A DNA stretch of 64,000 nucleotides. Origin: Wurfbainia villosa. Lineage: Eukaryota > Streptophyta > Magnoliopsida > Zingiberales > Zingiberaceae. This document shows positions 12,609 to 26,350 of the stretch, piece by piece (position 1 is the first letter of the stretch; each line of letters opens with the position of its first letter). The notes beneath the pieces were generated by a model. That model was not told where the DNA came from. It searched no databases and saw only the letters and a program-made list of their open reading frames with translations. The DNA is taken from NCBI GenBank assembly GCA_025175895.1, contig CM045998.1:13253153-13317152 (forward strand). The letters are read 5' to 3'. A program made the position numbers and the translations under genes.

Positions 12609-13922
12609 TGTTGGTGCAGTGGGCACCAAAGTCGAACCGGTATTTTGATTATGGCAAAAGGCTCAATAGTTAAGGGTATATTTGTTATCTTACGAGCTCA
12701 ATTAAGTGTGCAGAAATGCTAAAGTTGAGCGGAAGGTCTGCGACACCCGGTGGGAACCGAGGTGGTCGGGCAACGCCAGAGGGATTTCGGAGGAAGCCGA
12801 GGTACTCGGGTGAAGACCGGAAGCGAGGCTACAAGGTAAGCTCGTGTGAAAGCGAAGCAAGGACGTTAAGCGTAGATCCGACCCAATACCTCCAATGGAA
12901 GGTCTAGGTCGAGATCAGTTGGTTAGAACCATCGTACTTTATATTTTAAGCTAACTTGTATCAGTAGCCCAAAACCCTTTGATCTTTACTACTAACTCGC
13001 TAGTCTAGTTCCAAATTTCGAGAAGAGCTCGAATTTCAAGGGGGTGAATTTGGACTTGACTCGTGTTTTGGTACAAAGGGTGATGTGGCATCAAGGTGGA
13101 CATCCAAACCATCATCAAGTTGGACGCCCAAAATGAGGTGAGTTGGCACAAGATGGTTGGCAAACCACCATCAAGCTTGGACGCCCAAAATGAGGAGAGT
13201 TGGCACAAGATGGTTGGCTCCCATGATGTGGCACAAGTTGGATGGCTCCAACAAGTTGGCGTGAAGGCCTCCTTGAGGTGGCACAAGGTGGTTGGATGAG
13301 CACCTCATCCTTGAGTTGTGGCACAAGGTGGTTGGATGAAGCACCTCATCCTTGAGTTGGCGCAAAGGATGTGGATGAGCAAGACTTGGGGGATAAGAAC
13401 CTCACCTTGGACACTACCTATGTCTAAATTCATAGATCAATATCCATAAATAGACATGTTCACGCCAAGCAAAATATAAGAAATCAAGAGCTCTCAACAC
13501 GCCGTCGTAACGCCGCTACTACTACTCACATTTGCTACGACGAAGTGCCGCCGACAACGAAAGCTACATCTTCTACTTATAAGAGTTGTCGGTATATTTA
13601 TTTAAGTTCTACTTCTTTAAATTGTCTTTGTGCTTTAATCGTAACAAGGAAAGGGGGAGTGTCCCTTTGCCTTGATTTCTTTTTGTGATCGTTGCTCCTA
13701 CTTCCAACGAGGAGGAGTGGTTTTAGTGAATTGCCCTCCGTACGTGATCAAGGATCACTAGGGCCGTGGATTAGCAATCGAAAGATTGTGAACCACGTAA
13801 AAATATCTTGTCTACTTTATATTTCCGCTGTGCACTCTCTACTTGCTTTTTACTTATTGCAAAAGTTTTTTAACGACATCAGACGCTTATTCACCCCCTC
13901 TAGCGACACTTTCGATCCAACA
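12609..13922 (+). repeat. 5' LTR of the copia element
   Basis: It starts TGTTGGTGCAG and ends TTCGATCCAACA; 1,314 bp. The terminal segment TTCACCCCCTCTAGCGACAC, with a following CCAACA, is common to all copia LTRs in this window. Confidence 0.95.
13090..13370 (+). repeat. Imperfect tandem repeats inside the LTR (TGGCACAAG.TGGTTGG units)
   Basis: Units containing TGGCACAAGATGGTTGG or TGGCACAAGGTGGTTGGATG, with CACCTCATCCTTGAG, recur about six times. The same array is in the 3' LTR at about 20,800-21,075. The ORFs on both strands here are by-products of the repeat. Confidence 0.8.
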
Positions 13923-13924
13923 AT

Positions 13925-13942
13925 TGGTATCGAGTCGGGCGC
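13925..13942 (+). other. Primer-binding site of the copia element
   Basis: TGGTATCGAGTCGGGCGC starts three bases inside the 5' LTR. It is a variant of the TGGTATCAGAGC site complementary to initiator-Met tRNA used by most plant copia elements. Confidence 0.75.
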
Positions 13943-14295
13943 TAAGATTCGGTGAAACCACCAATCTAGCTTTGTTTTTCATTTATTTTACAGATTTTTT
14001 ATTTATTTATTTCTGTTTTCGTATTATTATTTCACTTGCTTATCTTCTCCTACATATAGAATTGCATTAGAGGCTTTAGGATCCGGATAAGGTTGTCCTT
14101 CGGGTTAGATCCCGAGTAAGGTTGTCCTCCGGAACTTCCACGACATTCGCATTTGATTGTTTATTTCTTTTTGCAAGTTACATTTTATATATACTTTTTA
14201 CTTCTCAAGACTACTAATCCAAGACGAAAGTCTTGGAATATTCTTTCGTGTGTGTTTTGCAAGATTCTTTTCGTCGTTCTTCTTCTTGTTTTTAA

Positions 14296-15904
14296 ATGGC
14301 CCATCTCGAAGGGTTTAGCACACCGACCCCTTCGCTTTACAACGGTAATGACTTTCGTTATTGGAAGGGTCGGATGGAATGCTTTCTTAAAACCCAAATC
14401 GAGATGTGGATCGTAATCCAAACCGGTTTCACACTTCCTATTAATGAAGATGGTGAATCTTTGGGTTACGATCAATGGTCAAATTCCATGAAAAAACAAG
14501 TAGAAGCCGATGCCAATGCAACTCTATTCTTGCATTGTGGTTTGTCCTAGTAAGAGCTCTACCGCGTCTGCCCCTTCATTAGTGCAATGGAATTATGGAC
14601 CAAGATAGTGTAACTACACGAAGGCACCGACGACACGAAGGTATGTAAAAGAGATTTACTTTTAAATAAATTGTATAACTTGAAAATGCAGGAAAACGAG
14701 ACCGCAACTCAACTACATGCTCGATTCCAAGACATCGCCAACCAACTCCATGCCATCGGACAAAAGGTCGAGAATCGCGACCTTATCGTATTCTCTTAAC
14801 TCGCTTTCCTAGGACCACCTTGTGGGCATCCATGGTCGATGCCTACAAGGTCTCCAAGGACCTTTCTAAAATTAGGTTAGACGAATTGTTTTGAACTTGA
14901 ATTACATGAGCAAACTAACGTGGTCGCCGAGAAGAGTATTGCGTTAGTTGCAGGTTCCAAGAAGAAGAAGCCCAAGCAAGCCACCCCGAAGGAAGAAGGC
15001 GAGTCCGAATCGGAAGTAGACTCGAATAGAATCGAACTAGTCAATCTAGTTCGAAGATGATCAAGAGACGAAAACGACCAACAACTCAAGGTAAGCCTAA
15101 ACCTAATTCAAATACTTCTAATTTTAGATGCTATGAGTGCAGTGTTCGGCCACATCAAGTCCGAAAGTGCCCAAAGCTAAAGAATAACGCATCAAAGACC
15201 AAGAAAGCGCTAAACGCTACTTGGGAGGAGTTGTCGAGGAAGAAGACGATATCCAAGCTCTAATGGCCAAGCCGACGAGCACGACTAAATCAAGAAGAGT
15301 CCGAGTCCGAACTGGCGATGAGCTTCCATTCAAGACAAGCCACGGATCCGTATCCGGTTCAAAAGAATCATTAAGGGTAAGTCGGTCGTTACTTAATACT
15401 TTGTATGGTGCAATTAAATTTTTAAATAAGAAACTAGCTAAGTCCGAGTCCAAGGTCGAGACTTAATTGAGGAGGTTAACCTCCTCAAACATGAGGTCTC
15501 CTAACCTCTTCGACTACTCAGATTCAAGAGGAGGACTCAACCTGCTTGAAAAGCTTGAAGTTGAGAACTCGCTTTTGAAAACACAAGTCGAAGACCTTAG
15601 GAACACGTTGGAAAGGTTCACTTTGGGATCCAAGGGACTTGACCTCTTACTTGGATCACAAAGGGCCGTGTACAACAAGGCCGAACTCGGGTTTAACTCA
15701 AATACAACCAATAAGTCATATATGTCTATAGTAAACCAACATAAGAAAAATGTCCAAGCATGGGTCCCTAAGATCACTTTGATTTCAACTTTAGGATCTA
15801 ACATGTATTGGGTTCCCAAGGACCAAATTCACTATGTGAATAGACCCACTCGATTCAATGGTCCAGGGGGAGCCAATACAAAATGTATTTTTGTTAAGTC
15901 TTAG
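14296..15904 (+). pseudogene. Copia gag, broken
   Basis: It begins with an ATG and MAHLEGFSTPTPSLYNGNDF, then W.GRMECFL, the usual start of plant copia gag (UBN2 type). A stop ends the first frame at 14,550; homology continues past it (LLLNKLYNLKMQE; FQDIANQLHAIGQ). A zinc knuckle CYECSVRPHQVRKC (CX2CX4HX4C) is coded near 15,130. A C-terminal coiled coil (LLEKLEVENSLLKTQVEDL, about 15,540-15,600) and an MYWVPKDQIHYV motif come before the stop at 15,904. At least three stops or frameshifts separate these pieces. Gag would form the cytoplasmic particle that packages the RNA. Confidence 0.85.
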
Positions 15905-16376
15905 AAATTGCATGCTTAGTTTTTCCTTTATTTTTAGAATGGTTAGATAGGACTCATAATCAACTAAAATCCTACGAAAAGATTGAGCCTCGGGGAGCCT
16001 CTTTTCAAAAATAACTAGTTAGACCAAGATGTAGTCTCAAGTAAGTCGAGTTATCAATTTCTTGAAATTAGCTTTGTCTAAGGAAGTGGTCGTTGTTCCG
16101 ATCAAAGAAGGCCTCTGTGCCTCGCCACGACCCGGAAGCTAATCTCTTGAAAAGATTACTTGATGAGCTTAGACTAAATCCGAATCTAACCTAATGTTGG
16201 TTAATTTAAATTCATTAAAATTAATCAAGTAAAATTGAAAGTCATCTCACAATAACACATAGGAATAACATGTTTTGATCATGTAGATATTGGTGAGATG
16301 ATTTAGGTTTAAAAACTTACAAACAACCCTTTAGTAATTCCAATATCCGATCCAACTACCTTATATGTAGGATCAA

Positions 16377-19350
16377 TGGATGTTGGACAATGGTTGCTCC
16401 CGACACATGACCGGGGATCAACTCAGATTTTCGAAGTTACGATTCAAACGACAAGGATCGGTAGCCTTCGGAAATAACGGCAAGCTCAAAATCATCGGAT
16501 CAGGTGATATTGAGCTCAACTCTAACTTTACAATTCAAAATGTCTTATTAGTAGAAAACTTTCAATATAATTTACTTAGTGTAAGCCAATTGTGTGATAA
16601 CAATTATAAGGTCATATTTCTAGAAAATGAATGCGTAATCAAGATAAATGCAACATCTAAAATAATACTTAAAGGAACTAGGAATAGCAACATCTACACA
16701 ATAAATTTACCCAACTCCTCAACCAAGTGTCTTATGACACAGCAAGAGGAATCTTGGTTATGGCAATCAAGACTCTGACACTGCACTCCAAGACTCCCAC
16801 AAGATGAGTCGAGTGGCTTAGTTATAGGTTTGCCTAAACTAAACAACTTGGATAATAAAATATGTAATGCTTGTCAACAAGGTAAACAATCTAGGACACA
16901 ACATCAATTAACTAATCAAGAACGAACCAAAAGTGTTCTTGAGCTCCTACACATGGATCTATTTGATTCACATGGAGCTAAGTCACTCAATGGTAGTCAA
17001 TTTTGCTTAGTCATAATTGGACTATTCTAGATTTACTTGGGTTAGGTTTATCAAACATAAAAATGATACCCTAGACCAACTAATCAATCTTTGTAGGTTA
17101 ATCGAAAATCAAAAGAACCTTAAGATTAAAAGACTTAGAAGCGATCATGGTGGTGAATTAAAACCACAGTTTTACTGATTGTAACCTAAACGGATACCAC
17201 CATGAGTTTTCATGTCCTAGAACCCCACAACAAAATGGGTTAGTCGAACGGAAAAATAGAACCCTACAAGAAGCCGCTAGGACAATGTTAAACGAGTATA
17301 ACCTACCCGATAGATTTTGGGCGGAGGCCGTAGTAGTACGCTTGCTATGTCCAAAATAGGATCCTTATGGTAAAGAGGCACCAAAAGTCCTCAGAGATTT
17401 ATCACGATAAAATACGAACATCAAATACTTTAGGGTATTTGGATGCAAGGTACATATCTTAAACACTAAGGATTACCTAGGGAAATTCAAATCCAAAACC
17501 TCACTGAACCTTTCTAGGATACTCAACCACCAAGTAGAGCTTATAGTGTATACAAAAACGAAACTCTTATAGTCGAAGAAACCATTAATATAGTTTTCGA
17601 CGAAGGACACGAACCCGTTCAATCCATAACAAAACCAACTAGCAAAACAACTAATACCAAACCCGACTCAGATCTTGAACTTGAATCTCGACCAAAACCA
17701 AGTCATCCTAACGACCAAGTGAAAGATGACACTAACCCAAGTCATCCTATCAATCAAGTTATAGGTGATCCAAATTTAGGGTTCGAACTAGAGCTTCATC
17801 CGAAACATTAGTCAAATCTAATTTCCAAAATCGAACCCAAAACTATTGAACAAGCACTTCTTGATCCCGATCGGATTATTGCTATGCAAGAAGAGCTAGC
17901 TCAATTCACTAGAAATGAAGTCCGGGAATTAGTACCACCACCTAAAGAAAAATCAATTATTGGAACAAGGTGGGTATTTCAAATAAACTTGATGATAAAT
18001 GTGTTGTAGTTAGAAATATAGCTTTGTTAGTCGCAAAAGGGTTTATTCATGTCTAAGGTTTAGTTTAGGATGAGACCTACGCGCGAGTAGAAAGACTAGA
18101 GTCCATCCGAATGTTGTTAGCATATGCTGCTCATCGAGGTTTTAAATTGTTTCAAATGGATGTCAAGTCAGCATTTTTGAATGGATACATTAAGGAAGAA
18201 GTTTACGTCAGTCCAACCTCCGGATTCAAAATCTAGATAAACTCGACCATGTCCTTAGACTTAAGAAAGCCCTATATGGACTCAAACAAGCCCCAAGAGC
18301 TTGGGTACGAAGGCTTTCGATCTATCTTAAGTCCAAAGGATTCAACCAAGGTTTAGTCGACCCAACCTTATTCAGAAACCGTAGGAAAAGAAATCTTTAT
18401 AGCCCAAATCTATGTAGATGATATAATTTTTGGAACTACCAACTGATCCTGCTAAACGAATTCATCTCACTTATGGAAAGTGAATTTGAAATGAATTTAG
18501 TAGGAGAGTTAAGTTTCTTCTTAGGTTTACAAATTAAACAAACTAAAGATGGAATATATTTACATCAACAAAAATATACTAAGGACTTAATAAATCGATT
18601 TGGAATGCAAGATGCTAAAATAATTAATACACCTATAGCAACTAATGTTAATATAAACGAAGATGTAGAAGGAAAACCCGTTGACCTAAAATACTATAGG
18701 AGCGCAATAGGAAGTCTCCTATACTTAACCGCGAGCCGACCCGACATTTTATTCGCGGTAAGTATGTGCGCAAGGTTACAAACCTGTGCCAAGGAGTCTC
18801 ACCTAACCCTAGTCAAGCGTATCCTTAGATATCTAAAGGGCACGCTAAACGTAGGTATTTTGTACCCTAGATCTACCGAGTTTAATCTAATCGGCTACTC
18901 CGACTCCGACTATGCCGGTAGTAAACTCGATAGAAAGAGCACGAGTGGTTGTTGTCAAATCCTCGGCTCGAGTCTAGTGAGTTGGTGCGAGGAAGCGATT
19001 GCGTTGCCTTATCTACCACCGAAGCCGAATACGTTGCGATGGGTGAGTGTGTCTCTCAGCTCCTGTGGATGAAGCACACTCTCCAAGACTTTAGCTTAAT
19101 CTTTAACAACATTAAAACCTACATAGATAACATCAGTTCAATTAACTTAACTAAAAATCCAATATGTCATTCTAGGACAAAACATATAGAAGTTAAACAC
19201 CACTTCATTAGGGAACATGTAACTAATGGAACTATACAACTAGAGTATGTTGAGTCCAAATCAAACCTAGCGGACATCTTCACCAAACCACTACCCGAAG
19301 CCGAATTTAGTTTATTAAGACGAAAGTTAGGTATGTGCGTAATAGAGTAG
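16377..19350 (+). pseudogene. Copia pol (protease, integrase, RT, RNase H), broken
   Basis: The protease starts MLDNGCSRHMTGD, where the usual DSG/DTG triad reads DNG. A GAG-pre-integrase block follows (16,830-17,030: ICNACQQGKQ, LELLHMDLF). The integrase core to about 17,400 has multiple frameshifts. RT begins near 17,860 (ELAQFTRNEV), and its catalytic motif YVDD is coded at 18,411-18,422. RNase H (18,473-19,072; FFLGLQIKQ, IGSLLYLTASRPD, YSDSDYAG) is broken by a small deletion near 18,985 and completed in another frame to 19,350 (ALSTTEAEYVAMGE, IFTKPLP). All domains are present, in copia order (integrase before RT), but no product can be made. Confidence 0.9.
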
Positions 19351-19688
19351 GATTTAAATTTCTCTATATATGTACTCTATTTTTGCTTCTTTTATGAAAT
19401 TAGCCTAAGTCTTACCTTAGAAATCATATACCTATAGATTTAAGGAGCCAACACATCTCACAACACATAGGACTAATGTGTTTGTGTACTTAGCCAATGA
19501 GACGGGCGTGAGATGTTAGGACCTTACTCACAGTTCGGATGTAGATTGGTGCATCGATATGAACCATGGAGTATAATTATTTAAAATTAATCAACTCCTT
19601 CAAGACTTATTGATCATTCTATATCAATCAAGTCCAACCGAGTTGTACATTTTAGATGAACATATTTTCAAGCTTATTATTATTTTTT

Positions 19689-19824
<136 letters not shown>

Positions 19825-19979
19825 GAACTTGCTTGGACTTACAAACCCTAAAATATATTTACAAACTTTTGAGTTAAGGCAAAAGGGGAGAAAGTCACAA
19901 AAGTAACCAAAATTAACCAAAATTAAAGGGAAGAAAGTAAACAAAATTATTACCTTTTATATTAAGTAATTCCGATTAC

Positions 19980-20270
19980 TTAAGCAACTATTAAGGGAGT
20001 AAAATTATTTTTCAAGAACTCACCTTGGTCAAGCAACTATTAAGGGAGTAAAAATTATTTTTCAAGAACTCACCTTCGGTCAAGGGGGAGGTTACCTCAA
20101 AGGGGAGAACTTGAAACAATAATATTTCTCATTCATATTTAATTATTATGCTAGCTCATTCATATTTAATCATTATGCTAGCTCATTTATATTTAATCAT
20201 TATGCTAGCTCATTCATATTTAATCTTTATGCTAGCTCATTCATGCTTAATCATTATGCTAGCTTAATTT
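19980..20270 (+). repeat. Two small tandem repeats before the polypurine tract
   Basis: A block of about 50 bp (AAGCAACTATTAAGGGAG followed by TTTTTCAAGAACTCACCTT) is duplicated at about 19,980-20,090. It is followed by about five copies of a 27-bp unit (GCTAGCTCATTCATATTTAA plus TCATTAT) at about 20,130-20,265. Confidence 0.9.
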
Positions 20271-20303
20271 TTCCTTAACTTTTGTGTCGGTTTGCCATGA
20301 ATC

Positions 20304-20315
20304 AAAGGGGGAGAT
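20304..20315 (+). other. Polypurine tract of the copia element
   Basis: AAAGGGGGAGAT directly precedes TGTTGG of the 3' LTR. It primes plus-strand DNA synthesis. Confidence 0.85.
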
Positions 20316-21638
20316 TGTTGGTGCAAAGTGGGCACCAAAGTCGAACCGATATTTTGATTATGGCAAAAGGCTCAATAGTTAAGGGTATATTTGTTATCTT
20401 ACGAGCTCAATTAAGTGTGCAGAAATGCTAAAGTTGAGCGGAAGGTCTGCGACACCCGGTGGGAACCGAGGTGGTCGGGCAACGCCAGAGGGACTTCGGA
20501 GGAAGCCGAGGTACTCGGGTGAAGACCGGAAGCGAGGCTACAAGGTAAGCTCGTGTGAAAGCGAAGCAAGGTCGTTAAGCGTAGATCCGACCCAATACCT
20601 CCAATGGAAGGTCTAGGTCGAGATCGGTTAGTTAGAACCATCGTACTTTATATTTTAAGCTAACTTGTATGCGGTCAAAACCCTTTGATCACGTCTACTA
20701 CAGTCATTCTTGGTCTAGTTCGGCCCTCGAGAAGAGCTCGAATTTCAAGGGGGTGAATTTGGACTTGACTCGTGTTTTGGTACAAAGGGTGATGTGGCAT
20801 CAAGGTGGACATCCAAACCATCATCAAGTTGGACGTCCAAAATGAGGTGAGTTGGCACAAGATGGTTGGCAAACCACCATCAAGCTTGACGCCCAAAATG
20901 AGGAGAGTTGGCACAAGATGGTTGGCTCCCATGATGTGGCACAAGTTGGATGGCTCCAACAAGTTGGCGTGAAGGCCTCCTTGAGGTGGCACAAGGTGGT
21001 TGGATGAGCACCTCATCCTTGAGTTGTGGCACAAGGTGGTTGGATGAAGCACCTTATCCTTGAGTTGGCGCAAAGGATGTGGATGAGCAAGACTTGGGGG
21101 ATAAGAACCTCACCTTGGACACTACCTATGTCTAAATTCATAGATCAATATCCATAAATAGACATGTTCACGCCAAGCAAAAATATAAGAAATCAAGAGC
21201 TCTCAACACGCCGTCGTAACGCCGCTACTACTACTCACATTTGCTACGACGAAGTGCCGCCGACAACGAAAGCTACATCTTCTACTTATAAGAGTTGTCG
21301 GTATATTTATTTAAGTTCTACTTCTTTAAATTGTCTTTGTGCTTTAATCGTAACAAGGAAAGGGGGAGTGTCCCTTTGCCTTGATTTCTTTTTGTGATCG
21401 TTGCTCCTACTTCCAACGAGGAGGAGTGGTTTTAGTGAATTGCCCTCCGTACGTGATCAAGGATCACTAGGGCCGTGGATTAGCAATCGAAAGATTGTGA
21501 ACCACGTAAAAATATCTTGTCTACTTTATATTTCCGCTGTGCACTCTCTACTTGCTTTTTACTTATTGCAAAAGTTTTTTTTAACGACACCGTATCGCTA
21601 TTCACCCCCCCCCCTCTAGCGACACTTTCGATCCAACA
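20316..21638 (+). repeat. 3' LTR of the copia element
   Basis: 1,323 bp. It is clearly alike to the 5' LTR, with small indels such as a longer C-run near 21,605 and a differing patch at about 20,668-20,730. It ends CCAACA, followed by GATTT. Confidence 0.95.
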
Positions 21639-23599
21639 GATTTGGGGATGGATATACTTTGGGTGTCGTACAAGAGTAATTGGACGAAAAGACCGTTATT
21701 AGGTGAAAGGGTTAGATAAATTAGTGGAATTGGAAATTTATTTGGGTTAATTGGTTTAGGTAAGAAATCGATTAAGTATTCGATTTGGCGGTTAATTGCA
21801 TTTTGTGCTTAACAATAGTTACGCTGTATGCAGGTTTCGGTCACGAGGCAGGTTCACGGTCGTGACGATTTGGTTGTTTTCTCGAGCATTTTATCAGACG
21901 AGTATTTTGACTTATCTTTTAGATATAGTCATGTTGATATGCTAGTTAGGATAGCTTGCAATAATTTTCATGTTTATATGCCTAGTATATTTTTGTGCCT
22001 ACTGGATACATGCATTTGATAGGATATGATTATATCTTCCCTGTTTTACTTGGATCATAGTTACTTGGATTATGGATATGTATATATTGATTGTGCATAT
22101 TATTCGGATATATATATTTTTAGTTGGATTTACATACTTAGGTATCATGCACCATTTTGCATGATTGCATGCTGGCTGGGCGGGATTCCTTTATAGTTGA
22201 GCTCGCAGCCAGTTACATGACCTGCACATACTGCCACTCATGGGTTAGTGGTACATCAGGAGGGTGTGTGCAGTTGCTCTGTCAGGCTCCGCTGGACCGC
22301 TCATGGGTAGCGACGAGGCAGCGTGGTAACGGGCAGGGATCCCTCCTCTGGTCTATGACACCGGGAGATGAGAGCTTAGCTCTCCCACTCTGTTTGGGGC
22401 AGGAGGATAGGTGTACTCCGACAGCATCCTGTCCACTCGGTCACTCAGGAGCAGTGATGACAGAGTGCACAGTTGTCATAGCCCTACCCACTCGGCTTCA
22501 CCATCGCGCGTGAGGCGGCTGACTGGCCTCAGGGGTGACCATGTCATTTGCACGGCATGCATATTACATGGATCGCATTTGTATTGTGTTTGTTGTATTT
22601 TTATTGAGGCTTTGGATGTTGTATATGATTGTCATGCATACAGGATTCATATTTGTATATGGTGATGACTTTGTCTCTTATAATATGGCACATGCTCCTG
22701 TATCAGGGTAGGAGATTCAGGTAAGTACAATCCTTTTGTATTTCTTTATTGCATACCCTATATCTATGAGACTGTACTGGAATGATTAGTATTGTTAGTT
22801 ATTTCTTACTTTGCATATCGACTATATCCGCTGAGTTCTTTGAACTTACCCCGTGGTTTTATATTTTATTTCAGGATGGAGCTATCAGGAGAGTCCAGTT
22901 GTCATACCCCCCCCCCCTCCCTCATCGTGAAGTTTATTAGTTGTTGAGTTATGGTTTTGGATTTTATATAGAAGATATGATCTGGATTCTTAATGTTTAG
23001 TTATGTACTTGTGGTGTTTTTATGGACTATTCAATTGGTTTGGTTGTATGTTCCTGCTCAGATGGCAGAAGGGGTAGATCTCGATGTTTTAGATCTTTTA
23101 TTTATTTTGGTTGATGGCCTGAGGCCAATTTATTATCTGCGTGTGTAGTTTTGTTTCGGTCGTATTGACTGATGTATAGTGGTTGTGTAGGCCTTGTATG
23201 TAAATTGACAATTGTCACCCGTATAAGGGAGATGTTGTCGAATTTTTGTCTGGCGAGATCTCCTTCGGGGCGTGACAATAATGATAGGATGTCTATATAA
23301 ATAATTAAAAATTTATAAATTGATTTTTAATTATAATGTATTTATGAATTTTTTTCTTTAATAGAGATTAATTTTTTGAAAATTTCAAATTTATTGGGAC
23401 AGTTCATACCTGTTCAATTTCTCTCTCTTGTGATTAAAAACAAACGAGAAGGTCTATGGTTCTGTATTTTTCGTTGGCAGTGTACTCGAGACCTTCAATT
23501 CTAGCGTACTCGGTGACTAGGCTAATCTGGATTCTAATATTATGATTTCAATAATTATATCCAGAAAGAAGCATTAATCAGCTTGCACTACAAGAATAT

Positions 23600-24590
23600 C
23601 ATCAAATAGCGACGGAAAATTCGGTCGCTAATCGGTCGCTAAATTACATTAGCGACCGATTAACGACCGATTCAATTGGTCGCTTTAATTTGCGTCGCTA
23701 AACGATTTTAGCGACCGAAAAAAAATTCCGTCGCTAATTAACGACGGATTTTTTTTTTCCGTCGCTAAAATTAACGACTGAAAATAAATTCCGTTGCTAA
23801 ATTTAGTGACCGAAAATAAATTCCGTCGCTAAATTTAGCGACCGAAAATAAATTCGGTCGCTAAATTAGCGACCGATTTTTAATTCGGTCGCTAATTAAC
23901 GACCGAATTAAAATTCGGTCGCTAAATCTATTTTTATTTAAATCATTAAAGGTTAATATTTAGCGACCGAATTAAATTTGGTCGCTAAATCTAATTTTTT
24001 TAACCATTAAAGTTTAATATTTAGCGACCGAATTAAAATTCGGTCGCTAAATCTATTTTTTTTTTAAATCATTAACGTTTAATATTTAGCGACCGAATCA
24101 AAATTCGGTCGCTAAATCTGATTTTTTTTAACCATTAAAGTTTAATATTTAGCGACCGAATTAAAATTCCGTCGCTAAATTAGCGACTGAATTTTAATTC
24201 GGTCGCTAAATTAGCGACTGAATTTTAATTCGGTCGCTAATTAACGACCGAATTAAAAATCGGTCGCTAAATTTGATTTTTTTTAAATCAGTAAAGTTTA
24301 ATATTTAGCGACCGAATTAAAATTCGATCGTTAAATCTGATTTTTTTAAATCATTAAAATTTAATATTTAGCTACCGAATCAAAATTCGGCTAAATTTGA
24401 TTTTTTTTTAAAACAATAAAGTTTAATATTTAGCGACCGAATTAAAATTCGGTCGCTAAATTTAATTTTTTTAAATCAGTAAAGTTTAATATTTAGCGAC
24501 CGAATTAAAATTCGGTCGCTAAATCTGATTTTTTTAAACCATTGAAATTTAATACTTAGCGACGGAAATTTAAATTCCGTCGCTAAATAC
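23600..24590. repeat. Left subterminal array of tandem palindromes
   Basis: The palindrome TTTAGCGACCGAATTAAAAT, continuing TCGGTCGCTAAA, recurs with an A/T-rich spacer (TTTTTTTAAACCATTAAAGT-like), giving units of about 65 bp. Around ten units follow a denser block of simple TAGCGACCG/CGGTCGCTA motifs. Each palindrome could fold into a hairpin; in the family such motifs are transposase-binding sites. Confidence 0.9.
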
Positions 24591-24839
24591 TATGTTTTTT
24601 AATATAATTACATTAATTTTTAATAAAATAAATCTGTCCACATTAATAATATATTATAATAATATTTTTGAACACCAATTAATTTATTAAACTATTAAAA
24701 TATCAAAAACAATATATATTCAAATTTTAGATTTACCAATACAAATTACTCGATACAAAATGATCTCTAAATTGGAGACCGATTGGAAAACTTTATGAAG
24801 TTCAGTCTCTAACTACATTATTAATTGTAAAACTCTTTC

Positions 24840-25090
24840 GGCCTCAGAAAAATCTTATCCACTCCATTGCTTCGTGACCTCATGAAGTTCAACCTCACGA
24901 AGCCAACGTTGTTCATGGACGCGGCCAAGACGTCGCGCCGTCGAGACCTTGGCAGCTCTTGTTGGGGTGCGCCGCGTGACACTTCTCCACATTGAGCCCG
25001 ACGATGATGAAGAGGTTGTTGTCGATCTCAAACGAGAAATTGGCGACGTTGATCATGGATGTGGCCAAGACGTCGCCGCCAGGTACTTAC
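24840..25090 (-). other. Exon-like segment inside the second CACTA element
   Basis: Coding-like, GC-richer sequence in AT-rich surroundings. Read on the minus strand, one frame gives FEIDNNLFIIVGLNVEKC and AAHPNKSC before a stop. Part of it (AT(G/C)GA(C/T)G(C/T)GGCCAAGACGTCG) is present twice, at about 24,914 and 25,054. Family not recognised; it may be a captured gene fragment. Confidence 0.4.
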
Positions 25091-26224
25091 TGCATATAAG
25101 AAAATTATTACATTATAATTAAAATGAACAATACAAACTTTGCACATAAAAGAATCTACTTTTCTACAAGATCCAGATACCATAATTGATCAAAAGTTTA
25201 GATAGATAGGAAGTAATTTACCTCGTATAGAAATTCATAGGCATCATGTTGAACTCATTGCTTTGCCAGATTTATCCATTTCCTGAGATCATATTATTGA
25301 AAAAAGTGGGCTACAAGATAATAAGTCATAGAAGCATTGATAAATAAAAATGATTTTCTACACATATATTCTTATAATCTTATTTCTTACAAATTTTATA
25401 TATAGTTAAGTAAAACCAATTAAGAAAATTAAAGTTAGAATTTCAATAGAAGCCTTCTTCTAAAGAGATCTCTTAACCAAGAAATCTCAAATTAATGCTT
25501 TCACAAAAAATAGAAATTCATTCCGCAGAAGCATATATTAAGTTCGTCGATTTCGTTTCAAGCAACCATGATTAGATTTAAGTTTACTATCATAATGCAC
25601 AATTTTTAACAATTAGAAATCTAAATTTAATCATGGATCTGATTGAAATTTCGTTTCAAGCAACCATGATGGACATATTATTTCAAATCAGAGATACAAA
25701 CAGATAGTTGTAGAATTGATTGTGAAAATTGTCTATCAAAGATTTTGCATATCATACAAGAAAATTGGATTCAATTACCTAAAATAAAAAGAGATCATAT
25801 TTTGATAAAAAAAACTTGACAATTTGATGGAACATCAATGATATTGTAATCTCTTCTTTGGTACGATGTTCATTTTATTTATTGATGAGTAGTTGCTCTG
25901 ATGACCACTAGCCATAGGAGTCACAATGGACAGTGTAGATTGAATGAGATACCTATGCCACCCAACAGGTGAGTCAAGGGTGATTCCATGCATAAAAAGT
26001 AAGACATGTATATTTTCTCAGACTTAAATGATTTTTTACATTGATCCTCTGTCAAAATTCCAATTGGCCCAGATCAAGTAGTATCTATTGAAATGCATAA
26101 TTCCAACACTGGCAATGCTTCATTCATCCACATTGTTACGTGACTACATATTATGCCTTTAATATTATATTTTCACAATTTAAGGTTTCTTTGGTCAATA
26201 ATATAGTAATTCAACTTGTTTTGA

Positions 26225-26350
26225 TTTAGTGCAAACCTTAACACCTTCGAGAAAGCAGAAAACAGACACCTCATATTCTCTCATTGTGGTTCTCTTTCCA
26301 GGAGGATACTTGAAAAGAATCTGCAGTTCCAATTTGAAAAAGCATGTAAG
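26225..26350 (-). other. Exon-like segment inside the second CACTA element
   Basis: A minus-strand frame reads LQILFKYPPGKRTTMREYEV followed by SVFCFLEG, flanked by AT-rich intron-like sequence. It is more coding-like than its surroundings, but I do not recognise the family. A captured exon is possible. Confidence 0.35.

Noticed and set aside
22157..22665. 118- and 84-codon ORFs in the right half of the solo LTR
   Set aside because: The sequence matches the body of a long gypsy-type LTR, which is noncoding.
23600..24590. Possible CRISPR-like array
   Set aside because: The repeats are palindromic, unequal, AT-spaced and sit next to a CACTA terminal repeat with a TTG duplication; this is a plant genome with no cas genes.
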